Source: Desulfobulbaceae bacterium
GTDB taxonomy: Bacteria > Desulfobacterota > Desulfobulbia > Desulfobulbales > Desulfocapsaceae
Assembly: GCA_024643445.1 (NCBI GenBank)
Contig: JAHEMX010000285.1
Location: 1 to 5,461, forward strand
Length of the DNA stretch: 5,461 nt
Direction of reading: 5' to 3'
Part shown: positions 1-5,461 of the stretch, piece after piece
Layout of the letters: each line of letters starts with the position of its first letter
Position numbering within the stretch: the first letter of the stretch is position 1
The notes under the pieces: model-generated
Seen by the model: only the letters and a program-made list of their open reading frames with translations
The model's database searches: none
What the model was told of the DNA's origin: nothing
Position numbers and translations under genes: made by a program

Positions 1-753
1 GCTGAACTGGCGCATCTGGTGAATGGCATCATCGAGTCTGCCAAGCATGTCGTTCAGCGTCCCGGCCAGCCGATCCAGTTCGTCACCGTTGCCGCTTTCC
101 TGCAGGCGCTGGCTTAAATGCTCGCCGCTGATGCGCTGGGCCGTCTGGGTCATTTTGTCAACCGGGCGAAGCGCGCGCCGGGCCAGCAGCCAGCCGCCGC
201 CGCCGGCAAGGAGCAACCCGACCGGAAAGACCGCCGCCATGATCAGCAGAAATCGTCGCTGCGTTTTGTACATGTTGTCAAGAGACATGCCGACGCGGAC
301 CAGGTTGATCACACGACCGGATTTGACAACAGGAACGGTAAGAACCCTGATGGGGGGGATATCATCACCCTGCACCGTTTCAAAGGTTGAGATTCCCTGC
401 GCCGCGGCCTCAATTGCTTTCCGGCTCAACGGGATATCAAGTCCATTCTTCCGGTTCTTCTGCTGGCTTTCCAGCTGTCCCCTCGGATCAAACAGCTCTA
501 TCTGGCGATCAAGCGGCGAGAATCCGAAAAAACGCCGGAAGAGCTCATCCACGTCGGACGGGATAAATACCGTGCCCTCTATCCGGGCCTTTTGGGCCAT
601 CACCTCGGCAACCCCGTTAAGGGCGTAATCGACGTCCCGTGCAAGACTGTAGGCCATCAGGCCGTAAGCGATTCCGCCGAGCAGAAGAAAGGTCAGGGTG
701 AGAAGACTGGTATACCAGACGGTAAGTTTGGAGCCGATTGATCGTATGCGCAT
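1..753 (-). CDS. Sensor histidine kinase, CusS/heavy-metal-sensor-like, N-terminal part (C-terminus beyond left edge)
   Basis: This is the membrane sensor partner of the response regulator just upstream. It should autophosphorylate on a His and pass the phosphate to the regulator. The 251 visible codons show a basic N-terminus (MRIRSIGSKL), a first membrane helix at about residues 12-35, an extracytoplasmic loop at about 36-167, a second membrane helix at about 168-191 (LLIMAAVFPVGLLLAGG), and a HAMP linker at about 190-243 (RRALRPVDKM, then GDELDRLAGTLNDML). The last residues, MRQFS, lie just where this family continues into the His-box, so the catalytic domains are outside the window. The start is the ATG three bases after the regulator's stop. 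GAGG at 762-765 gives an 8-base spacing and lies inside the regulator's last codons, so the two genes are probably translationally coupled. The loop has no Cys or His, so the ligand is unknown and a metal-sensing role is not supported. Confidence 0.92.
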   Translation of the reverse strand, partial: MRIRSIGSKLTVWYTSLLTLTFLLLGGIAYGLMAYSLARDVDYALNGVAEVMAQKARIEGTVFIPSDVDELFRRFFGFSPLDRQIELFDPRGQLESQQKNRKNGLDIPLSRKAIEAAAQGISTFETVQGDDIPPIRVLTVPVVKSGRVINLVRVGMSLDNMYKTQRRFLLIMAAVFPVGLLLAGGGGWLLARRALRPVDKMTQTAQRISGEHLSQRLQESGNGDELDRLAGTLNDMLGRLDDAIHQMRQFS

Positions 754-756
754 GCG

Positions 757-1428
757 TTATTCCTCTTTAAGGACGTATCCGACCCCTCTGACGGTGTGAA
801 GAAGTTTCGGCTCCCGGCGGTCATCTATTTTCTTTCTGAGGTAGTTTATGTACACATCTATCACATTGGTTGTTGTCTCGAAGCCGTAGTCCCAGCCATG
901 TTCCGCTATCATTGCCCGGGTGAGGACGCGGCCCTGGTTGCGCATGAAATAATCGAGCAGCGTGAACTCCTTCGAGGTAAGCTCTATTCTTTCCCCGCCG
1001 CGCTGGACCTGGCGGGTTGCCGGATCGAGACTGAGGTCGGCCACCTGGAGAATGGGCTGCCGGGTGTCAGCGTTCCGCCTAAGCAGGGCACGTACCCGGG
1101 CCAGCAGTTCCTGGAAGGAAAAAGGTTTCGGCAGATAGTCATCGGCACCGGTGTCAAGGCCGATAACCTTGTCCTCGATGGTGGCGCGAACCGTGAGCAG
1201 CAGAACCGGGGCGGTGATCTTCTTCCGGCGCAGTTCCTTCAGGATACCGAGTCCGTCCAGTTTCGGCAGATTGATGTCCAGGATGAAAAGATCGTGCAGG
1301 CCGTCAAGTCCCATCGCCAGCCCGGTTTCCCCGTCAGCGGCATGATCCACGGCATAGCCTTCCTCTTCAAGGCCCTTTTTTATGAAACTCGCAACCTTTT
1401 GTTCGTCTTCAACCAGAAGCAGTCGCAT
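757..1428 (-). CDS. OmpR/PhoB-family two-component response regulator
   Basis: This is a 223-residue cytoplasmic DNA-binding response regulator, the usual length for the family. The receiver domain spans residues 1-118. The acidic pair is E8/D9 (LLLVEDE), the phosphoacceptor is D51 (LFILDINLP), the switch residue is T79 (LLLTVRA) and the conserved Lys is K101 (DDYLPKPF). The winged-helix DNA-binding domain covers about 126-221, with the recognition-helix region TTTNVIDVYINYLRKKID and the wing HTVRGVGYVL at the end. All key residues are intact. Family resemblance is to CusR/'heavy metal' regulators, but that names a subfamily and not the signal. The gene leads a two-gene unit with the kinase downstream. 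The start was chosen because MRLLLVEDE is the normal family N-terminus. However, no Shine-Dalgarno sequence lies just before this ATG, and the reading frame stays open upstream for about 19 codons without a standard start codon. Confidence 0.96.
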   Translation of the reverse strand: MRLLLVEDEQKVASFIKKGLEEEGYAVDHAADGETGLAMGLDGLHDLFILDINLPKLDGLGILKELRRKKITAPVLLLTVRATIEDKVIGLDTGADDYLPKPFSFQELLARVRALLRRNADTRQPILQVADLSLDPATRQVQRGGERIELTSKEFTLLDYFMRNQGRVLTRAMIAEHGWDYGFETTTNVIDVYINYLRKKIDDRREPKLLHTVRGVGYVLKEE

Positions 1429-1471
1429 CGATGCACCAGCGTATAAGAAGGGGAAAAAGCTATGAGCTACT

Positions 1472-1500
1472 ATAATGCCTCCTTAAATCATTTCCGGCAA
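1472..1500 (-). promoter_or_regulatory. Possible sigma70-type promoter of the two-component operon
   Basis: On the minus strand, TTGCCG (1495-1500) and CATTAT (1472-1477) are separated by exactly 17 bases, each matching the consensus at 4 of 6 positions. Transcription would begin near 1465, giving a leader of about 37 bases before the regulator ATG. A perfect AAGGAGG lies in the spacer and would therefore not be transcribed. The match is modest and comes from inspection only. Confidence 0.35.
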
Positions 1501-1521
1501 GAGGATCGCCGGATTTTCCGG
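1491..1521. promoter_or_regulatory. Repeated TTTCCGG motif, possible operator of the two-component operon
   Basis: The heptamer TTTCCGG occurs at 1491-1497 and 1515-1521 in the same orientation, 24 bases from start to start. The first copy overlaps the possible -35 element of the regulator promoter, which is where an autoregulating OmpR-type protein often binds. A short CCGGA/TCCGG inverted repeat sits around the second copy. OmpR-type half sites are usually spaced 10-11 bases apart, so this spacing is not typical and chance is a real alternative. Confidence 0.2.
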
Positions 1522-1721
1522 TTGTTTGCACGTTTTCAATCAACAGTATCGTGGTCCTCCCCAGATGCCAGCCTCCTCTTCGAATTAGGCCGGGCAGGAG
1601 GCCATGTCGTCAGATGATCACCAAAAGTTAGATGCAAAGATATGAGCAGCAATGCAGGCAGGGTACAGCGTGTGTAGAGGAAGGTCCGGTTCCGGTTTGT
1701 TGGCAGAGATGTTTTTTCAAC
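1522..1721. other. Intergenic region without recognised gene
   Basis: This stretch lies between the two-component operon's upstream region and the tRNA terminator. I see no protein gene in it: an open frame on the minus strand crosses into the terminator and the tRNA, and its N-terminus is simply translated tRNA. The only structure noticed is an inverted repeat at 1571-1602. Both neighbouring units are transcribed leftward, so readthrough from the tRNA would pass through this DNA towards the regulator gene. Confidence 0.6.
1571..1602. repeat. Inverted repeat GCCTCCT / AGGAGGC
   Basis: GCCTCCT at 1571-1577 is perfectly complementary to AGGAGGC at 1596-1602, with an 18-base loop. An outer ATG/CAT pair could extend the stem if three bases bulge out. 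No T-run follows on either strand, so it is not an intrinsic terminator. Its role is unknown and it may be chance. Confidence 0.3.
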
Positions 1722-1757
1722 AAAAAAGGGGGTTGCGACGCATTTGTCGCAACCCCC
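1722..1757 (-). terminator. Rho-independent terminator of the tRNA-Ala gene
   Basis: Read on the minus strand, a perfect 12-pair stem (GGGGGTTGCGAC with GTCGCAACCCCC) closes a 6-base loop and is followed directly by TTTTTT (1722-1727). It begins 12 bases after the encoded CCA end of the tRNA. This is a very strong intrinsic terminator and implies that the tRNA is transcribed separately from the two-component operon further on. Confidence 0.95.
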
Positions 1758-1769
1758 TGCACTATTTTG

Positions 1770-1845
<76 letters not shown>

Positions 1846-1872
1846 ACTCCTGGACAGCTAATTAAGGTGCTT

Positions 1873-1901
1873 CGTATAACAGGGTTTAGGTTCGGTGTCA
1901 A
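1873..1901 (-). promoter_or_regulatory. Sigma70-type promoter of the tRNA-Ala gene
   Basis: On the minus strand a perfect TTGACA -35 box (1896-1901) is followed after 17 bases by TATACG (1873-1878). A run of seven T just upstream of the -35 box (plus-strand A-run 1903-1909) resembles an UP element. Transcription would start near 1866, about 20 bases before the mature 5' end of the tRNA. Confidence 0.8.
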
Positions 1902-1940
1902 CAAAAAAACGGGTAATCTGAGAGCGGCTTTCCATTAATC

Positions 1941-1969
1941 TTGCTAATGGGCAGATGCTCTGGTATCTT
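1941..1969 (+). promoter_or_regulatory. Candidate promoter of the mreBCD-mrdA operon, extended -10 type
   Basis: TTGCTA (1941-1946) and TATCTT (1964-1969) are separated by 17 bases, and TGG directly before the -10 box forms the extended -10 pattern TGnTATnnT. Each hexamer matches 4 of 6 consensus positions. Transcription would start near 1976, giving a leader of about 108 bases before mreB. The divergent tRNA promoter lies only 39 bases away, measured between the -35 boxes. Confidence 0.5.
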
Positions 1970-2000
1970 TCCTCTTCTTAAGGTTTCAGGTTTTTTATCT

Positions 2001-2038
2001 GCTGTTTTTCCAGAGAAGAAAACGGCTGGTGGAACAGC
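2001..2038 (+). ncRNA. Hairpin in the presumed mreB leader RNA
   Basis: GCTGTTTTTCCAG (2001-2013) can pair with CTGGTGGAACAGC (2026-2038) over 13 positions: 10 Watson-Crick pairs, two G-U wobbles and one U-U mismatch, closing a 12-base purine-rich loop. No T-run follows, so it is not a terminator. It ends 34 bases before the mreB Shine-Dalgarno sequence and so could affect mRNA stability or serve as a protein or small-RNA target. No known riboswitch family is recognised. Confidence 0.4.
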
Positions 2039-2084
2039 TGAAAATCCGGTTTAACGTTCACATCACCAAGATAAGGAAAAATTT

Positions 2085-3122
2085 ATGTTCTCGCCATTCA
2101 ACTTTTTATTCGGCTGGCTCTCCAACGACTTGGCCATCGACCTGGGTACGGCCAATACCGTGCTTTATGTTAAGGGAAAGGGCATTGTCCTGCGTGAACC
2201 CTCCGTCGTGGCAGTCCGCCAGGACGGCCGGATGAGCAGGGTCCTGGCCGTTGGACATGAAGCCAAGCTGATGCTGGGAAAAACTCCCGGGAATATAACG
2301 GCGATCAGGCCGATAAAGGACGGTGTTATCGCCGACTTTGAAGTGACAGAAGCCATGCTGCGCTACTTCATCAAAAAGGTACACAATCGACGGACGCTGG
2401 TTCACCCGAGGATTATCATTTCGGTGCCTTCCGGCATCACCCAGGTTGAAAAACGCGCGGTAAAAGAGTCGGCGGAGTCCGCCGGAGCGCGCGAGGTGTA
2501 TCTCATTGAAGAACCGATGGCTGCGGCGATAGGTGCGGATCTCCCTATTACCGAGCCGACCGCCAATATGATCGTCGACATCGGCGGTGGTACGACAGAG
2601 GTTGCGGTGATATCACTTTCAGGCATCGTTTATGCCAAATCGGTGCGGGTTGCCGGTGACAAGATGGATGAGGCGATCCTGCAATACATCAAGCGCAAGC
2701 ATAACCTGGCAATCGGAGAGAGAACCGCCGAGCTGATCAAGACCACCATCGGCAACGTGATGCCGGAAGAACCCTATGAGTTTATGGATATAAAGGGTCG
2801 GGATCTGGTATCCGGTGTACCGAAAACCATATCAGTCGGGGCCGATGAAATTCAGTCTGCCATCGCTGAACAGGTTGATGTGATCGTCGAGGCGGTGCGG
2901 GTTGCCCTTGAACTTACCCCGCCCGAGCTCGCCGCTGATATCGTTGACCAGGGCATTGTGCTGACCGGAGGAGGCGCTCTTCTGAAAAACCTGGACAAGT
3001 GTCTGAAGGAAGAAACCGGCATGCCGATTATCGTGGCGGATGACCCGCTCTCGTCCGTTGTCCTCGGATCAGGGAAGGCGCTTGACAACATCAATATTCT
3101 CAAAGAAGTTTGCATCGACTGA
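2085..3122 (+). CDS. mreB: Rod shape-determining protein MreB (bacterial actin)
   Basis: MreB is a cytoplasmic actin-like ATPase that forms short antiparallel filaments on the inner membrane and directs the elongation peptidoglycan machinery. The 345-residue length is typical. The actin fold's nucleotide motifs are all present: phosphate-1 DLGTAN (19-24), PSG (115-117), the catalytic-Glu region IEEPMAAAIG (141-150), phosphate-2 DIGGGTTEVAV (165-175) and the adenosine motif LTGGGALL (293-300). Conserved family stretches such as VRVAGDKMDEAI also match. The ATG was chosen because AAGGA at 2073-2077 sits 7 bases upstream and the protein begins the normal distance before DLGTAN. Its first 13 residues are hydrophobic and uncharged, with four Phe and one Trp, and probably insert into the membrane. 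It is the first gene of the mreBCD-mrdA cluster, with its own candidate promoter. Confidence 0.99.
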   Translation: MFSPFNFLFGWLSNDLAIDLGTANTVLYVKGKGIVLREPSVVAVRQDGRMSRVLAVGHEAKLMLGKTPGNITAIRPIKDGVIADFEVTEAMLRYFIKKVHNRRTLVHPRIIISVPSGITQVEKRAVKESAESAGAREVYLIEEPMAAAIGADLPITEPTANMIVDIGGGTTEVAVISLSGIVYAKSVRVAGDKMDEAILQYIKRKHNLAIGERTAELIKTTIGNVMPEEPYEFMDIKGRDLVSGVPKTISVGADEIQSAIAEQVDVIVEAVRVALELTPPELAADIVDQGIVLTGGGALLKNLDKCLKEETGMPIIVADDPLSSVVLGSGKALDNINILKEVCID

Positions 3123-3172
3123 TAGGATGTAGGTGTTTTTCCCTCGGGCTATAAGGCAGTTACCACTCTGTT

Positions 3173-4051
3173 GTGAATAAACAAACCAAGGACAGAAAAA
3201 GCAGGGCAAAACCGTTACGGTTCCGCGCCTTGCTGATTGTCGTCTTACTGCTGTCCCTGTGTCTTCTTCTCTTTGCCTCGACACTTGGCGGACGATTCGG
3301 TGTTTTCCACCAGTTGACCCTGGAAACGCTGGGGCCGCTGCAGTCTGCTCTCACCAGGGCGGTCTCCGGTGCACGCAATGTCTGGGCCGATTATGTCGAT
3401 CTACTTCAGGTCCGGGATGAGAATCGGCGTCTGAAAAAGCTCCTCGACTCCTCGGAAGAGCAACTGGCCAGTTACCGGGAAGCCTTTACGACCTATCTCC
3501 GGCTTCAGGAGGAACTGGATTTCAGGAAGGGAACCGATTTCCCGCCGCTCACCGCCCGCGTGATCGGTAAGGATCCTGCTTTCTGGTTTCATACGGTCAT
3601 CGTCGACCGGGGCGAAAATGACGGTGTGGTCGAGGGCATGGCCGCCTTGACTTCCCAGGGTATCGTCGGCCAGGTTATCCATGTTTCGAGCAACTATTGC
3701 AAGATCCTGCTGGCCATTGCACCAAGCAGCGCCATTGACGTGTATGTCCAGAAAAACCGGGTGCGCGGCATTCTCAAAGGGGCCGGGGAAGACGGTTATG
3801 TTCTGCATTATGTCTTGAAGAATGCCGATGTTGCCAAGGGTGATCGTATTGTAACGGCCGGTATTGGCGGCCTTTTTGCGTCCGGGATACCGGTTGGCAC
3901 TGTTTCTGAGGTACGCCGGAAGAAGCGGGGCATGTTTCTCGAGGTACAGGTAGCCCCTTTCGTCGATTTTCAGCGTCTGGAGTTTGTCCAGCTTAATCTC
4001 TCGCTTCAGCAGTCGGTTACTCAGGAGCGAATTGATCCCGCCAGGAGATGA
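3173..4051 (+). CDS. mreC: Rod shape-determining protein MreC
   Basis: MreC is a bitopic inner-membrane protein whose periplasmic part binds and activates PBP2 and links it to MreB and MreD. The 292 residues show a basic cytoplasmic tail (1-18), one membrane helix (about 19-38, LIVVLLLSLCLLLFA), a coiled-coil segment (about 76-117, VRDENRRLKKLL and onward), then the beta-rich double-barrel domain. That domain carries the family motifs VDRGENDGVVEGMAAL (144-159), GIVGQVI (163-169) and TAGIGGLFASGIPVGTV (228-244). The start is GTG at 3173. An in-frame TAA at 3152-3154 excludes a longer protein, and later starts would remove the membrane anchor. The only SD-like sequence, AAGG at 3153-3156, lies 16 bases away, which is too far to be efficient. 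The gene starts 50 bases after mreB, and its stop lies 5 bases before the preferred mreD start. Confidence 0.97.
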   Translation: MNKQTKDRKSRAKPLRFRALLIVVLLLSLCLLLFASTLGGRFGVFHQLTLETLGPLQSALTRAVSGARNVWADYVDLLQVRDENRRLKKLLDSSEEQLASYREAFTTYLRLQEELDFRKGTDFPPLTARVIGKDPAFWFHTVIVDRGENDGVVEGMAALTSQGIVGQVIHVSSNYCKILLAIAPSSAIDVYVQKNRVRGILKGAGEDGYVLHYVLKNADVAKGDRIVTAGIGGLFASGIPVGTVSEVRRKKRGMFLEVQVAPFVDFQRLEFVQLNLSLQQSVTQERIDPARR

Positions 4052-4056
4052 TTCGC

Positions 4057-4590
4057 ATGCAGACCGGCGTCTTCCTGATAGTGGGTGTCTTGCTGATCGT
4101 CTTCCAGACAACGATCCTGCTGACACTGCCGGCCTGGTTTGGTTCGCCGGACCTGCTGTTTATTCTCATCGTCTTTATTGCCTATCGTTTTGACAGCCTG
4201 AGAGGATTCTTCCTGGCGTTTCTGCTTGGCTGGATGATGGATGTGGTAGCGGGGCTCTATCTGGGGGTATATGTCATTGAATATCTGCTCGTTTTTGTCG
4301 TCATAAACACCCTGACGAAAAACAGCCCGATAAAGGAGTCCGCCTACCAGGTGCCGCTGGTGGGTCTGAGTTATTTCCTGGCCCAGTTAATCCTCTATGC
4401 CAGTCTGACGATGATGGTGGAGGAAGCACAGGCCCCCTGGTCATGGAGCCAAATGCTCAGAGAATCGATTATCCTTACTGTTGCTACAATACCGTGCTTT
4501 ATCCTGTTCAACAGTCTGTACGAGTACTTGCAGAAACGTAAATCAGTTTCACGTGTCGCCCGCAGAAAGGCGGGAAACCGATTCAGGTAG
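4057..4590 (+). CDS. mreD: Rod shape-determining protein MreD
   Basis: MreD is a small polytopic inner-membrane protein of the rod complex that works with MreC to control PBP2. The 177 residues are mostly hydrophobic, with about five or six membrane segments (for example GVFLIVGVLLIVF, LLFILIVFIAY, GFFLAFLLGWMMDVVAG, YLLVFVVINTL, LILYASLTMMV, IILTVATIPCFILF). The motif LLGWMMDVVAGLYLG fits the conserved MreD signature around G-x-x-x-D. The C-terminus is a basic tail (QKRKSVSRVARRKAGNRFR) that should face the cytoplasm. I prefer the ATG at 4057 over the in-frame ATG at 4048: AGGAG at 4043-4047 is 9 bases from the former but touches the latter. The 4048 ATG overlaps the mreC stop as ATGA and would add only MIR. 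The gene is translationally close to both neighbours, with mrdA beginning 4 bases after its stop. Confidence 0.95.
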   Translation: MQTGVFLIVGVLLIVFQTTILLTLPAWFGSPDLLFILIVFIAYRFDSLRGFFLAFLLGWMMDVVAGLYLGVYVIEYLLVFVVINTLTKNSPIKESAYQVPLVGLSYFLAQLILYASLTMMVEEAQAPWSWSQMLRESIILTVATIPCFILFNSLYEYLQKRKSVSRVARRKAGNRFR

Positions 4591-4594
4591 AATT

Positions 4595-5461
4595 ATGCAG
4601 GGAAAACTGTTTCTCGATGAAATTGAAGAAATAGCCGAACGCGATGAAGCTGCCATCGGCATGCTGAGAATGCGGACTATGTTCGCTCTCGCTCTGGTTT
4701 TGTTCCTGTTCTTCGTTATTATGGCGCGCTTCTGGTACCTGCAGATCAACAGGGGCGATGACTACCAGGAGCTGGCCGAGACGAATCGGGTGCGAATCCG
4801 CTCGGTACCGCCGCCTCGCGGACATATTCTTGATAGGCACGGCCGCGAAATTGTCACCAACCGGCCTTCCTTCAACGTGGTGATGATACGGGAAGATTCC
4901 TTCGACATCGATGATGTGCTTAAGCGGCTTTCGGTCGTACTGAACGAAGATGTCGAACTGCTCTGGGAAAAAATCCGGGAAGCGGCCGGGACCCCGCACC
5001 ATTTTCCTATCCTTCTGAAGGAGGATATCGACTGGGAGACCCTGGCTCACCTCGAGAACAATAAGTTTAAATTCTCGGGCATCCGTATAGAGGTGCAGCC
5101 GGTAAGGACCTTTCACTATGGTGACCTGGCAGCCAATATTATCGGTTATGTCGGCTCAATAAACCGTAAACAGCTGCAGGCGGATGAACAGGGCGTTTAT
5201 GAAGGCGGCGATCTGATCGGTAAAAGCGGGCTCGAACTGCTTCGGGAACGGGATCTGCGAGGCGAAAAAGGCAGCAGTTCCTCAGAGGTGAATGCGCGGG
5301 GGTTTGAGCAGCAGCAGCTTGTCAACATGGATCCGCTCCCGGGCAACGATATCCGTCTCACCATTGATGCCGATCTCCAGCAGGCGGCTGAAGAGTTCAT
5401 GAAAATTGGAGACAAGGCCGGCGCCGTCGTTGCCCTTGAGGTGAATACCGGTCGGGTGCTT
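4595..5461 (+). CDS. mrdA: Penicillin-binding protein 2 (elongation-specific peptidoglycan transpeptidase), N-terminal part
   Basis: PBP2 is the class B transpeptidase that crosslinks new peptidoglycan during cell elongation, partnered with RodA and activated by MreC. The 289 visible codons stay open to the right edge. They contain an acidic cytoplasmic tail (1-22), one membrane anchor (about 28-46, MFALALVLFLFFVIMA), and the pedestal domain with the diagnostic RGHILDRHGREI (75-86). The family motif IGKSGLE follows (208-214), then LRG (221-223) and EVNARG (231-236). The transpeptidase domain begins at about 252 (DIRLTIDADLQQAAEE, then AGAVVALEVNTGRVL). The catalytic SxxK, SxN and KTG motifs lie beyond the window. 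The start ATG has a weak AGG 7 bases upstream, overlapping the mreD stop region. Four Ser in a row (227-230) fill a variable spot before EVN. rodA would be the expected next gene, but that is not visible. Confidence 0.97.
   Translation, partial: MQGKLFLDEIEEIAERDEAAIGMLRMRTMFALALVLFLFFVIMARFWYLQINRGDDYQELAETNRVRIRSVPPPRGHILDRHGREIVTNRPSFNVVMIREDSFDIDDVLKRLSVVLNEDVELLWEKIREAAGTPHHFPILLKEDIDWETLAHLENNKFKFSGIRIEVQPVRTFHYGDLAANIIGYVGSINRKQLQADEQGVYEGGDLIGKSGLELLRERDLRGEKGSSSSEVNARGFEQQQLVNMDPLPGNDIRLTIDADLQQAAEEFMKIGDKAGAVVALEVNTGRVL

Noticed and set aside
23..628. 201-codon rightward open frame at the left edge
   Set aside because: It runs antisense to the sensor kinase, whose translation shows clear membrane helices and a HAMP domain. 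The rightward product is low-complexity (Ser/Arg/Pro-rich) with no recognisable domain.
796..1446. 216-codon rightward open frame
   Set aside because: It is antisense to the complete response regulator with all catalytic residues; the rightward product has no recognisable motif.
1471..1476. Perfect rightward TATAAT
   Set aside because: No -35-like hexamer lies at 16-18 bases upstream (GC-poor purine run there), and no rightward gene follows before the tRNA region.
2029..2235. Short rightward frame starting with GTG in the mreB leader and overlapping mreB
   Set aside because: It overlaps mreB out of frame for most of its length, and its product has no family features. It could act as a leader peptide only if translation were shown.
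3401..4126. 241-codon leftward open frame
   Set aside because: It is antisense to mreC and the start of mreD, both of which are clearly coding; the leftward product lacks domains.
4583..5116. 177-codon leftward open frame
   Set aside because: It is antisense to mrdA, whose frame carries the PBP2 pedestal motifs and stays open to the window edge.

Overview
This is a chromosomal housekeeping window from a Gram-negative, rod-shaped bacterium of moderately high GC content. The gene order mreB-mreC-mreD-mrdA, together with a CusS-type sensor kinase that has a periplasmic loop, fits a proteobacterium in the broad sense. The protein style resembles the Desulfuromonadales/Geobacter group, but that placement is recalled impression only and is not proven by anything here. 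No mobile element, CRISPR array, phage gene or obvious foreign island is visible.

Layout. The left part (1-1428) reads leftward. It carries an OmpR/PhoB-type response regulator followed, after 3 bases, by a membrane sensor histidine kinase whose kinase core runs off the left edge. A possible promoter for this pair lies near 1472-1500. Bases 1429-1769 hold no convincing protein gene. This stretch contains the promoter region, an unexplained inverted repeat, and the strong intrinsic terminator of a leftward tRNA-Ala(GGC) gene at 1770-1845. That tRNA has its own promoter and terminator, so it looks like a one-gene transcription unit.

The right part (2085-5461) reads rightward and is the cell-elongation (rod complex) cluster: mreB, mreC, mreD and the first 289 codons of mrdA, which encodes penicillin-binding protein 2. 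MreB forms the membrane-bound actin-like filaments. MreC and MreD connect them through the inner membrane, and PBP2 crosslinks peptidoglycan. The gap between mreB and mreC is 50 bases. The mreC stop lies 5 bases before the start chosen for mreD, and mreD and mrdA are 4 bases apart, so the four genes probably form one operon. The mreB promoter candidate and the tRNA promoter fire away from each other from a shared intergenic region of about 240 bases. The presumed mreB leader RNA contains a 13-pair hairpin.

I found no new biological system. The points worth a second look are small: the mreB leader hairpin, a GTG start of mreC without a good ribosome binding site, a better mreD start than the longest reading frame gives, a response-regulator start without a ribosome binding site, an uncharged MreB N-terminus, and a 'metal-type' sensor kinase whose sensing loop has no Cys or His.
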